Shown here in pieces: positions 1 to 5,555 of a stretch of 7,362 nt of DNA; the stretch's first letter is position 1, and the number at the start of each line of letters is the position of its first letter. The DNA comes from Planctomycetota bacterium (GTDB lineage Bacteria > Planctomycetota > PLA2). The position numbers and the translations under genes are program-made. The notes beneath the pieces were generated by a model. It saw only the letters and a list, made by a program, of their open reading frames with translations, was not told where the DNA came from and did no database searches. The stretch is from NCBI GenBank assembly GCA_023150495.1, contig JAKLKT010000140.1, positions 1-7,362 of the forward strand, in the 5' to 3' direction.

Positions 1-1061
1 GCGAGCGGCCTCCAGCTGCCGCGCAGGCGCCGCAGGCGCAGCCGCATGCCGGAGACCGGCCGGCCCGCGACCGCGCGCCCGTCGGCGAACGCGAGGAGGT
101 CGTCCCGCATCGCGGCGGCGTCGGCGTACCGGTCCTCCGGCTGCTTCTCGAGGGCCTTCATCACGATGCGCGAGAGCTCGACCGGGATGCCCGGCGCGAC
201 CTCGTGGAGCGGCTTCGGCCTCTCCTCGAGGATCGCGCGCACGAGTTCGGGCCAGTCCCGCGCGTCGAAGAGCGGGCGCCCGGCGAGCAGGTCGTAGAGC
301 GTCGCGCCGAGGCCGTAGACGTCGGTGCGGCCGTCCACGCGCGCGCGGTCGCCGAGCAGCTGCTCCGGGCTCATGAAGAGGGGGGTTCCGAGGGCCTCCC
401 CCGTTCTCGTCAGGGTGGCCGCGCCCGCGCTCCGCGCGAGCCCGAAGTCCGCGAGGACCATCCGGCCCTTCGCGTCGGCCATGATGTTGGCAGGCTTCAC
501 GTCGCGGTGGACGATGCCCTCCGAGTGGATCGTGTGGAGCGCGTCGGCGACCTTCGCCAGGCGGCGCGCGAGCTCGAGCGGCTCCGGAAGCGCGTCCGAC
601 CGCGCGAGCGCGGAGAGGGAGCGGCCCTCGTGGAGGGTCATCGCGTAGTAGGGCCGCCCCTCCGCCTCGCCCGCATCGAGGATCTCCACGATGTGGTCGT
701 GGCGCACGCGTGCGCACGCACCGGCCTCGCGGCGGAAGCGCGCGACCGCGTCCGGCGACTCGTCGAAGCCCTGCCGGAGCACCTTCAGCGCGACGGTCCG
801 GTCGCCCCGGCGCGCCTCGTAGACGATTCCCGCGGCGCCGCGGCCGATCTCGCGCAGCAGCGTGTACGAGCCGAACGGGCGCGGGAGGTCGCCCTCCTCC
901 TCCTTGAGCGCCTCGTCGAACGAGGACTCCGCCTCGAGGAGCCGCGCGAGGCGCTCGAAGGACGCCCCGGCCGCGAGGCGGTAGTCCTCCAGGGAGGGGC
1001 GCTCGCCGCGCTGGCGCCGCGCGACGTAGTCGTCGAGGAGGGTCGCGAGGAGATCTTCCAT
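1..1061 (-). CDS. Serine/threonine protein kinase (Hanks type), 3' end beyond window
   Basis: This is a Ser/Thr protein kinase that phosphorylates protein substrates with ATP. It reads leftward from ATG 1061 and is still open at base 1, giving 353 residues. The domain covers roughly residues 65-328: glycine loop GRGAAG (73-78) followed by IVY, ATP-binding lysine in VALKV (K93), catalytic loop HRDVKPAN (185-192, D187), DFG (205-207), and GTPLFMSPEQ at the activation-segment end. Residues 1-60 form a charged helical N-terminal extension, which I associate with planctomycete-type kinases. The C-terminal part, where a membrane segment and sensor domain would lie, is outside the window. The start is 6 bp after the stop of the sigma factor gene, with a G-rich AGGGGG just upstream, so the two are very likely cotranscribed. 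All key catalytic residues are present. The partner and signal are not visible; the sigma factor is the obvious candidate substrate, which is inference. Confidence 0.95.
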   Translation of the reverse strand, partial: MEDLLATLLDDYVARRQRGERPSLEDYRLAAGASFERLARLLEAESSFDEALKEEEGDLPRPFGSYTLLREIGRGAAGIVYEARRGDRTVALKVLRQGFDESPDAVARFRREAGACARVRHDHIVEILDAGEAEGRPYYAMTLHEGRSLSALARSDALPEPLELARRLAKVADALHTIHSEGIVHRDVKPANIMADAKGRMVLADFGLARSAGAATLTRTGEALGTPLFMSPEQLLGDRARVDGRTDVYGLGATLYDLLAGRPLFDARDWPELVRAILEERPKPLHEVAPGIPVELSRIVMKALEKQPEDRYADAAAMRDDLLAFADGRAVAGRPVSGMRLRLRRLRGSWRPL

Positions 1062-1067
1062 GACCCC

Positions 1068-1625
1068 CTAAGCGGAGTCCCGCCCCTCCTGTTTCATCGC
1101 CTCCCGGAGCGCCGCGATCGCGCGGCAGTAGAGGATCCGGACGGCGTTCTCAGACCGGTCGAGGCGGCGGGCGATCTCGGGCACCTCCAGCTCCTCGAAC
1201 CGCCGCATCCGGATCACCTGCCGGTGGGGCTCGTCGAGCCGCGCGACGGCCGCCGCGAGGTTCCGGGCGAGCTCCGCCCGGGCGGCCGCCTGCGAGGGCG
1301 ACGTCCGGTCGCGGCGCGGCAGGTCCGTGCGTTGCCGCTTCGCCGCGCCGGCGCGGTCGGCGAGGTCGCGGATCCGGTTCTCCGCGATCGTGAAGACCCA
1401 GCCGAGGAGCGCTCGGCGGTCGCTGCCCTCGAAGGCGTCGAGCCGGCTGTGCACGGCGAGGAGGACATCCTGCGCCAGGTCGTCCGGCTCGACCTCGGCG
1501 CGCAGGAGCCTGCCGAGCCGCGCCGACGTCCAGAGGACGATCCGCGGGCGGAGCCGCTCGAGCAGCGCCTCGCGCGCCTCCGCGTCGCCGTCGCGCGCGC
1601 GGGCGAACAGCTGCGTCGTCTCCAA
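1068..1625 (-). CDS. ECF-type RNA polymerase sigma factor (sigma-70 family)
   Basis: This is a 185-residue alternative sigma factor that would direct RNA polymerase to a dedicated set of promoters. Sigma region 2 covers about residues 20-95, with the acidic region 2.2 signature DDLAQDV (48-54) and the region 2.3/2.4 stretch GWVFTIAENRIRD (75-87). Region 4 covers about 125-178, with LDEPHRQVIRMR and a helix-turn-helix VPEIARRLDRSENAVR (148-163). Length is normal for ECF factors and no extra C-terminal domain is present. The start is TTG: an in-frame TAG lies five codons upstream and no ATG or GTG is available near the N-terminus. A TAGAAT box ends 9 bases before the TTG and overlaps the stop of the lipoprotein gene, so the gene may have its own promoter inside the operon. 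No anti-sigma factor is seen; the adjacent kinase gene suggests control by phosphorylation, as is known for some ECF groups. Confidence 0.93.
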   Translation of the reverse strand: METTQLFARARDGDAEAREALLERLRPRIVLWTSARLGRLLRAEVEPDDLAQDVLLAVHSRLDAFEGSDRRALLGWVFTIAENRIRDLADRAGAAKRQRTDLPRRDRTSPSQAAARAELARNLAAAVARLDEPHRQVIRMRRFEELEVPEIARRLDRSENAVRILYCRAIAALREAMKQEGRDSA

Positions 1626-1634
1626 GGGCCGCGG

Positions 1635-1640
1635 ATTCTA
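1635..1640 (-). promoter_or_regulatory. Putative -10 box for the sigma factor gene
   Basis: TAGAAT on the minus strand (preceded by GCGG) lies 9 bases before the TTG start at 1625 and overlaps the TAG stop of the lipoprotein gene (1638-1640). Spacing matches five other boxes in this window. It would give an almost leaderless transcript from an internal promoter. No convincing -35 is visible. Confidence 0.4.
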
Positions 1641-1958
1641 CCGCGGCGGCAGGGGGAGCGGGTCGCTCGCCATCGGTATCCGCGACGGATCGTCGAGGTA
1701 GCGGCGCTGGCGGAACTCGACCTCCTCGCGCGGGCACTCGGCGGTCGTGTAGGTGCCGTTGCTGAGCCTCACGTCCTCGCGCGTGACGAGGTCCTTGAAG
1801 GTGAGGAAGCCGCCGGTCCTGCTCTCGAAGGCGTAGTCCATGCGGGCGTAGTAGACGCGCCCGTCGTCGGCGGTCACCCGCGTGTAGGGCGACGGCGTGC
1901 TGGCGCAGGCGGCGGCCAGGAGGAGGAGGAGGAGGAGGAGGGGGTGCGGGGGCCGCAT
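1638..1958 (-). CDS. Small lipoprotein, function unknown
   Basis: This 106-residue protein has a clear lipoprotein signal peptide: MRPPHP, eight leucines, then the lipobox LAAAC with the lipidated cysteine at C18. The mature part of about 88 residues is polar (YTRVTADDGRVYYARM, then DYAFESRTGGFLTFKD) and ends in a proline-rich tail. It would sit on the outer face of the cytoplasmic membrane or in the outer membrane. The mature sequence was not recognised as a named family. The start codon is 3 bp after the upstream stop, and the stop lies 12 bp before the sigma factor start, so it belongs to the same operon. Its placement beside a sigma-kinase pair makes it a candidate envelope component or sensor of that system, which is inference. 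The leucine run is encoded by a CTC triplet repeat. Confidence 0.8.
   Translation of the reverse strand: MRPPHPLLLLLLLLAAACASTPSPYTRVTADDGRVYYARMDYAFESRTGGFLTFKDLVTREDVRLSNGTYTTAECPREEVEFRQRRYLDDPSRIPMASDPLPLPPR
1918..1941. repeat. Triplet microsatellite (AGG)8 / (CCT)8 in a signal peptide
   Basis: Eight uninterrupted AGG units on the plus strand, read on the minus strand as a run of CTC leucine codons, encode the hydrophobic core of the lipoprotein signal peptide. Slippage would add or remove whole leucines without shifting the frame. The S41 peptidase signal peptide has a similar, shorter CTC-rich run near 3922-3937, so part of this is simply biased leucine codon use. Confidence 0.7.
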
Positions 1959-1961
1959 GGA

Positions 1962-2252
1962 TCACAGGAAGGGGATGTGGACCGACTTCGCGCGGACGAC
2001 GACGGCGTCGGGCGCCTCCGGCAGGAGGTCGATCTCCCTCTCGGGCCGGTGGAGGAAGACGAACCCGTCGTAGGAGGTCATGTAGACGTGCTTCCTGAAC
2101 CAGAGGAAGCCCGTGGTGCCGGCGACGAGCGTGGGCTTCTCGTGGGATCGGAGGAGGAGCCGGAAGGTCGGCTCGTCCACCTCGACGAGGTTGACGAGGG
2201 CCTTCAGCGCCTCGACCTGCATCGCCCGCTGATGCGCGCCGGCCACGTTCAT
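1962..2252 (-). CDS. Conserved-looking hypothetical protein, 96 residues
   Basis: I do not recognise this family. The protein has no signal peptide or membrane segment. An N-terminal part rich in helix formers (MNVAGAHQRAMQVEALKALV) is followed by a mostly beta-prone part with several aromatic residues (GFLWFRKHVYMTSYDGFVFL) and a short C-terminal strand ending VHIPFL. I chose the ATG at 2252 over the in-frame ATG at 2261 because a TAGAAT box runs from 2265 to 2260 and overlaps the upstream ATG; starting at 2252 leaves the 7-base spacing seen at other starts here. Starting at 2261 would give 99 residues. It is the first gene of the minus-strand set that continues with lipoprotein, sigma factor and kinase, with 3 bp to the next gene. 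Codon use matches its neighbours. A regulatory or sensory role in the sigma-kinase module is possible but unsupported by any motif. Confidence 0.75.
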   Translation of the reverse strand: MNVAGAHQRAMQVEALKALVNLVEVDEPTFRLLLRSHEKPTLVAGTTGFLWFRKHVYMTSYDGFVFLHRPEREIDLLPEAPDAVVVRAKSVHIPFL

Positions 2253-2259
2253 CGCGAAC

Positions 2260-2267
2260 ATTCTAGC
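2260..2267 (-). promoter_or_regulatory. Putative -10 box (GCTAGAAT) for the hypothetical/lipoprotein/sigma/kinase operon
   Basis: GCTAGAAT on the minus strand is followed by 7 bases and then ATG 2252. It is one of the clearest matches to the recurring GCTANNNT box. Its first bases are also the end of the inverted repeat at 2264-2294, so a protein or structure on that repeat would interfere with this promoter. Confidence 0.45.
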
Positions 2268-2294
2268 GGTACGGTGCCAGGCACCCGTCCGCTA
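2264..2294. repeat. Imperfect inverted repeat, possible operator, terminator or REP-like palindrome
   Basis: Two 15-base arms flank a single A at 2279 and match at 12 of 15 positions. The outer TAGCGG and inner GGTGCC blocks are perfect; only the three bases between them differ. The centre is GGTGCC-A-GGCACC. It sits in the 64-bp gap between the membrane protein stop and the hypothetical protein start. There is no T-tract after it on the minus strand, so a classical intrinsic terminator is not clearly supported. It covers the region where the -35 of the downstream promoter should be, so an operator is a fair alternative. A REP-type palindrome is a third option. Confidence 0.6.
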
Positions 2295-2316
2295 ACATCG
2301 GCTCCGCGCGCGGGCA

Positions 2317-2577
2317 TCAGGGGGCGTCGGCGTCGGCGCCCCCCCGGGTCCGACGAGATCCGCGCCGTGCATGGAGCGCGAGCGCCGCGCCGAGGACGAG
2401 CGAGGGGACGAAGAGCCACGCGGAGAGCCAGACGACGACCCTGAGCCACAGCGGGCTGTCGTCCGAGCCGGCGGCATCCCAGAGCCGGAGTTCGAGCCAC
2501 ACGGCGCCGGCGACGAGGAGGACCATCGCGGCGCTCGCGGCGACGAGCCGGCCGGTCCGGGGTCCGTCGGCACGCAT
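2317..2577 (-). CDS. Small two-helix membrane protein, function unknown
   Basis: This 86-residue protein has two predicted membrane helices, at about residues 10-30 (LVAASAAMVLLVAGAVWL) and 44-69 (WLRVVVWLSAWLFVPSLVLG), joined by a short acidic loop (DAAGSDD). The C-terminal tail RRGSRRTR is strongly basic and should stay in the cytoplasm, which puts the loop outside. I chose ATG 2577; an in-frame GTG at 2601 would overlap the peptidase stop. From 2577 the gene begins 10 bp after that stop and has a GCTAGTAC box 7 bases upstream. It lies downstream of the secreted S41 peptidase in the same direction and is likely cotranscribed with it. No family was recognised. High-GC DNA can open spurious frames, but the helix-loop-helix pattern and positive-inside charge support a real gene. 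Confidence 0.65.
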   Translation of the reverse strand: MRADGPRTGRLVAASAAMVLLVAGAVWLELRLWDAAGSDDSPLWLRVVVWLSAWLFVPSLVLGAALALHARRGSRRTRGGADADAP

Positions 2578-2584
2578 CGCCCGG

Positions 2585-2592
2585 GTACTAGC
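2585..2592 (-). promoter_or_regulatory. Weak -10-like box (GCTAGTAC) before the small membrane protein
   Basis: GCTAGTAC on the minus strand is followed by 7 bases and ATG 2577, and it overlaps the TAG stop of the peptidase. It fits the local GCTA pattern and spacing but ends in C where the other boxes have T. It is the weakest of the six. Confidence 0.25.
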
Positions 2593-3943
2593 GGGCGTCA
2601 CTCCGTGCCGCCAGCATCTCGAGGGCGCGGGCGAGGGCGGGATCCTCCTCCCCGCGCCCCACCTCCTCCTCCGGCGGGATGCCTGCGCCCTCGAACGGCT
2701 TGCGCTCGAGCGTGAGGCCCTTCTGCGTCGGCACCCGGACGTTCACGCCGGGGAAGAGCGCGAAGGGCTGCGGGTTGCCGGTCGCGCCGCGCGACCTGAG
2801 CCCGACCGTCGTCACGTTGTCGAGCGCGCCCATCATCAGGAGGAACCATTCCGTCGAGCTCACGCAGCAGGGGCCCTGGAGCACGACGACCCTTCGCCTG
2901 TCCTCCTTGCCGACCGGCTCGAGGCGCTTCTCGAACGGCTCGAGGAAGCCGTTGCCCGCGATCGTCGGGTCGCGCGCCTGCGCGAGGCCGTAGACCACCG
3001 GCTTCGCCGCGAACCGGCCCGCGATCCGCCGCGCGAGCAGCTCGTCGCCGCCTCCGTTCGCGCGCACGTCGAGGATGAGCGCCTTGCTGTCCGCGAGCCT
3101 GTCGAGCGCGCCCTCCATCTCCTGGAACCCCTCCTTCTTCCACGCGCCGATGAACGCGTAGCCGACCTCGCCCATGCGGCCGACGAGATGCGGGGGCCTG
3201 TCGAGAAGCACCTCCGTCAGCCGGCCGCGGATCGCCTTCGCGTTCCAGTTCGGCGGGTCCGGGTTCCCCTCGACCGTGTAGACCGGGCCCTGCGGCGTCT
3301 CGATCCAGATGTGGAGGTCCTTCATCGGCGCGAGCATCGCGCGCAGCGCGGCGCCGAGATCGCCCTCGCCGAGCTCGCCGGGGCGCCCGTGCTCGTCCAG
3401 GTAGGGGTAGGTGCGGTCGAAGTGGAGGCGGAGCGCCTCGGCCATCGCGGCGCGGTCCTCCGCCGGCGCGATCGCGAGCCGCGCGTCGTCGAACCACGCG
3501 GTCCCGGACATCGAGGAGAAGAACCCGACCTTCGCGGATGCGGTCCCCGGCGGCGCGAGCGCGTGCACGAAGAGATCGACGCGCTCCCGGTCGCCCCGGA
3601 GGACCGCGCTGCCGAGGATCCCGAGCCGCTTGCCCTTCGCGTCGAGGAGGATCACGATCGCGTTCGCGTTCTCGTACTGGCTCCCCTCGCGCCGGAGCCC
3701 CTTGCACCGCGCCGCCACCCGGAACAGCACGCGCGAGCCCGCGGGGCAGTCGACCGTCTGCGATGCCATCGGCCAGAGCCGCGTCGCCCCGTCCGAGACG
3801 AACCGGAGCTCCCCCCCGTCCGCCTCGACCGCCGCCGCGGGCCCCTCCCCCGTCTGCGCGCCGGTCTCGAACACCCAGCCCTTCGTCCCCTCCTCGAACG
3901 ACGGGTTCGCGAGCTGTCCGAGGAGCAGGAGGAGGAGCCTCAT
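2588..3943 (-). CDS. Secreted S41-family serine peptidase with N-terminal carbohydrate-binding-like domain
   Basis: This 451-residue protein is an S41 (C-terminal processing/tricorn-core type) peptidase likely acting outside the cytoplasm. It starts with a very short hydrophobic segment, MRLLLLLLGQLA, probably a signal peptide. Residues 13-157 resemble a CBM4/9-type jelly roll: NPSFEEGTKGW at the start and GTAWFDDARL near the end are typical. The peptidase half covers about 165-450. It has DLHIWIE (209-215), the core DVRANGGGD (292-300), the nucleophile region CCVSSTEWF (359-367, probable Ser 362 or 363 and E365), and the C-terminal FEGAGIPPEEEV (417-428). No PDZ domain is evident. In-frame sequence upstream meets a stop (about 3989-3991) with no other start codon, which fixes ATG 3943. 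It is divergent from the PhzF-like gene across a 20-bp gap and is followed by a small membrane protein. Substrate unknown. Confidence 0.88.
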   Translation of the reverse strand: MRLLLLLLGQLANPSFEEGTKGWVFETGAQTGEGPAAAVEADGGELRFVSDGATRLWPMASQTVDCPAGSRVLFRVAARCKGLRREGSQYENANAIVILLDAKGKRLGILGSAVLRGDRERVDLFVHALAPPGTASAKVGFFSSMSGTAWFDDARLAIAPAEDRAAMAEALRLHFDRTYPYLDEHGRPGELGEGDLGAALRAMLAPMKDLHIWIETPQGPVYTVEGNPDPPNWNAKAIRGRLTEVLLDRPPHLVGRMGEVGYAFIGAWKKEGFQEMEGALDRLADSKALILDVRANGGGDELLARRIAGRFAAKPVVYGLAQARDPTIAGNGFLEPFEKRLEPVGKEDRRRVVVLQGPCCVSSTEWFLLMMGALDNVTTVGLRSRGATGNPQPFALFPGVNVRVPTQKGLTLERKPFEGAGIPPEEEVGRGEEDPALARALEMLAARSDAR

Positions 3944-3947
3944 CGCG

Positions 3948-3953
3948 TAGCAT
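3948..3953 (+). promoter_or_regulatory. Putative -10 box (TAGCAT) for the PhzF-led operon
   Basis: TAGCAT, preceded by CG, lies 10 bases before ATG 3964. It overlaps the oppositely oriented TACCAT box of the peptidase by two bases, inside the 20-bp divergent gap. It argues that translation starts at 3964, since the alternative in-frame ATG at 3952 falls within the box. Confidence 0.45.
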
Positions 3954-3959
3954 GGTAGC
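3952..3959 (-). promoter_or_regulatory. Putative -10 box (GCTACCAT) for the S41 peptidase
   Basis: GCTACCAT on the minus strand is followed by 8 bases and ATG 3943. A start point about 6-7 bases downstream would put the transcript's first base almost at the ATG. Its upstream promoter elements would lie within the PhzF-like coding sequence. Confidence 0.45.
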
Positions 3960-3963
3960 CCCG

Positions 3964-4740
3964 ATGCGCCTCTGGCAGGTCGACGCCTTCACGGCCGAGC
4001 CGTTCGCCGGCAACCCCGCCGCGGTCTGCCTCCTCGACCGCCCGCGCGACGACCGCTTCCTGCAGCAGGTCGCCGCCGAGATGAACCTCTCCGAAACCGC
4101 GTTCCTGCTGCCCGAGGGCGACGCCTACCGGCTGCGGTGGTTCACGCCCGAGGCGGAGGTCGACCTCTGCGGGCACGCCACGCTCGCGAGCGCGCACGTG
4201 CTGTTCACGATGAGGGGGGGGCCGGGGGGGGAGATCACGTTCCTCACCCGGAGCGGGAGGCTCGCGGCGGCGCGCCGCGGCCAGCTCATCGAGCTCGACT
4301 TCCCCGCGCTGCCGCCGAAGGAGGAGGCGTCGCCGCCGGGGCTCCTCGACGCGCTCGGGGTGAAGCCCGTCTCGGCGCACCGGAGCCGCTTCGACCGCCT
4401 CCTCGAGGTCGAGTCCGAGAAGGCCGTGCGCGCCGGCGCGCCCGACTTCCGCGCGCTCGGCACGGTAGACACGCGCGGCGTGGTCGTGACCGCGCGCGGC
4501 GAACGCCACGACTTCGTCTCGCGCTTCTTCGCGCCCGCGGTCGGCATCGACGAGGATCCCGTGACCGGCTCCGCGCACTGCGTGCTCGCGCCCTTCTGGG
4601 CGGCGCGGCTCGGGAAGCGCGAGATGACCGGGTTCCAGGCCTCCCGGCGCGGCGGCGAGGTGCGTGTGCGCGTTGACGGCGACCGCGTCTTCCTCGGCGG
4701 CCGCGCGGTGATCGTCCTCGAGGGGGAGCTCAAGGCGTGA
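3964..4740 (+). CDS. PhzF-family isomerase/epimerase
   Basis: This 258-residue protein belongs to the PhzF/diaminopimelate-epimerase-like fold family, cytoplasmic enzymes that isomerise or epimerise small acids without a cofactor. The first residues, MRLWQVDAFT, then FAGNPAAVC, are classic. The catalytic glutamate is in NLSETAF (41-47, E44), the first glycine-rich loop is DLCGHAT (67-73), and the second-half signature is GIDEDPVTGSAHC (194-206). Length is typical. The real phenazine gene is not implied, because no other phz genes are nearby, and the substrate cannot be named. ATG 3964 was chosen over ATG 3952 because family members start with this MRLWQVDAF sequence and a -10-like box covers 3952. 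It is the first gene of a four-gene operon and overlaps the next start by 4 bases (GTGA). The coding sequence contains two G8 tracts at 4214-4231. Confidence 0.95.
   Translation: MRLWQVDAFTAEPFAGNPAAVCLLDRPRDDRFLQQVAAEMNLSETAFLLPEGDAYRLRWFTPEAEVDLCGHATLASAHVLFTMRGGPGGEITFLTRSGRLAAARRGQLIELDFPALPPKEEASPPGLLDALGVKPVSAHRSRFDRLLEVESEKAVRAGAPDFRALGTVDTRGVVVTARGERHDFVSRFFAPAVGIDEDPVTGSAHCVLAPFWAARLGKREMTGFQASRRGGEVRVRVDGDRVFLGGRAVIVLEGELKA
4214..4231 (+). repeat. G8-CC-G8 homopolymer pair inside the PhzF-like gene
   Basis: Two runs of eight G separated by CC encode the loop R-G-G-P-G-G-E (residues 84-90) of the PhzF-like protein. The frame is intact on both sides, with all catalytic motifs present before and after. 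Such tracts can slip during replication and could fold as a quadruplex. They are also frequent sites of sequencing error. Confidence 0.75.
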
Positions 4741-5555
4741 ACGACGATCTCGCCCGGTACCTCGACTGGCTCAGGGGCCACGGCATCGCGTTCGACGTCG
4801 CGGGGGACCTCGTCCGCGACGAGGACCACGACGGCCCGCTCGTCGAGGGCGACGACGGCATGCGCCCCGTCGAGCTCATGGGCATCCCGCCCTTCGTCGA
4901 GCACCGCGACCCGGAGGCGGGCATCGCCGCGGACCACGCGACCTTCTCGCTCGCACGCGCGCTCCTCCCGCGGATCGCGCCGGGCACGCGCTTCTGGGAC
5001 ATCGGCTGCGGCACCGGCGTCCTCGCGGTCGCGGCGGGGCTCAAGGGGGCGAGCTCGATCGTCGCGACCGACGTGGACGAGCGCGCGATCGTGCTCGCGC
5101 GCCGGACGGCTGCCGACGCGAACGTGAGCATCCGCTTCAGCCACGGGATGCTCCTCGAGGCCGTGCCGGCGCGGCTCGACGCGGACCTCGTCGCGAGCAA
5201 CCTGCCGCACAAGCCCTGCCCGCCGAAGGGCGCGCTCCCGCTCTCGCAGCGCGCGGGCGAGGACGGCGCCGACGTCCACGCGGCCTTCGCCGCGCAGGCC
5301 GCGGCGCGGCTCGCGCCGGGCGCGACCGTCGGCTTCTGGCTCCACTCCCTCCCGGACCCGCGCCTCTTCCGGGCCTATCGTCCCGCCTTCGACCTGACGC
5401 TCGTCTCGTGGAAGCGCCGCTTCCTGGAGCCGGGGGAGTACGCGGACGTCCTCCCCTGGTTCCTCGAACGCGTGCGCCGCGGCGCGAGCTACATGGCGGA
5501 GTCCGCCGGCCGCCGCTTCCTCGTGGGCGGCGTCTGGCTCGCGCGACGCCGATGA
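4737..5555 (+). CDS. Class I SAM-dependent methyltransferase
   Basis: This 272-residue protein would transfer a methyl group from S-adenosylmethionine. Residues 1-80 form an N-terminal domain with an unusually acidic segment (RDEDHDGPLVEGDD, 27-40) and GIPPFVEHRD (49-58), arranged somewhat like the substrate-binding part of HemK/PrmC-type enzymes. The Rossmann core begins with motif I, FWDIGCGTG (86-94), followed by the acidic motif II in VATDVDERA (109-117). Motif IV reads SNLPHKP (154-160), comparable to the NPPY/NLPY of N-methyltransferases. A C-terminal part of about 70 residues has several aromatic residues. The start is GTG 4737, overlapping the PhzF-like stop as GTGA, with GGGGGAG about 8 bases upstream as a possible ribosome site. 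The stop overlaps the next start as ATGA. The substrate could be a protein, nucleic acid or the small molecule made by this operon; motif IV suggests methylation at nitrogen. Confidence 0.9.
   Translation: MNDDLARYLDWLRGHGIAFDVAGDLVRDEDHDGPLVEGDDGMRPVELMGIPPFVEHRDPEAGIAADHATFSLARALLPRIAPGTRFWDIGCGTGVLAVAAGLKGASSIVATDVDERAIVLARRTAADANVSIRFSHGMLLEAVPARLDADLVASNLPHKPCPPKGALPLSQRAGEDGADVHAAFAAQAAARLAPGATVGFWLHSLPDPRLFRAYRPAFDLTLVSWKRRFLEPGEYADVLPWFLERVRRGASYMAESAGRRFLVGGVWLARRR

Noticed and set aside
2265..2281. A sigma-54 (-24/-12) promoter suggested by CTGGCAC on the minus strand
   Set aside because: TGGCAC is present, but the required TTGC at the -12 position is not at the correct distance; the GGCAC is explained by the inverted repeat.
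2264..2294. A Rho-independent terminator
   Set aside because: The stem is plausible but no T-run follows on the minus strand; it is therefore listed as an inverted repeat of uncertain role.
2291..2298. A GCTAACAT box on the plus strand
   Set aside because: It matches the local -10 pattern, but no start codon follows at 7-10 bases and no plus-strand gene lies here. It is counted as a chance match within the inverted repeat region.
204..2444. A 746-codon open frame on the plus strand
   Set aside because: It is antisense to the kinase, sigma factor, lipoprotein and hypothetical genes, each of which shows family motifs or a signal peptide. Its product is rich in R, E, G, A and L without domains, as expected for a GC-rich shadow frame.
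3538..3963. A long N-terminal extension of the PhzF-like protein
   Set aside because: The 142 extra residues are Arg/Pro/Ser-rich, antisense to the peptidase gene and unlike PhzF proteins. The family N-terminus begins at 3964.
2598..4013. A 471-codon open frame on the minus strand overlapping the peptidase
   Set aside because: It is a shifted frame of the S41 peptidase gene, made of Arg/Gly/Ala-rich sequence without motifs; the peptidase frame carries DVRANGGG and other signatures.
3964..4740. Phenazine biosynthesis based on the PhzF-like gene
   Set aside because: No other phz gene is nearby, and PhzF-like proteins are widespread in bacteria that make no phenazines.
4125..5345. A 406-codon open frame on the minus strand
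   Set aside because: It is antisense to the PhzF-like and methyltransferase genes, which have clear catalytic motifs, and it shows none of its own.
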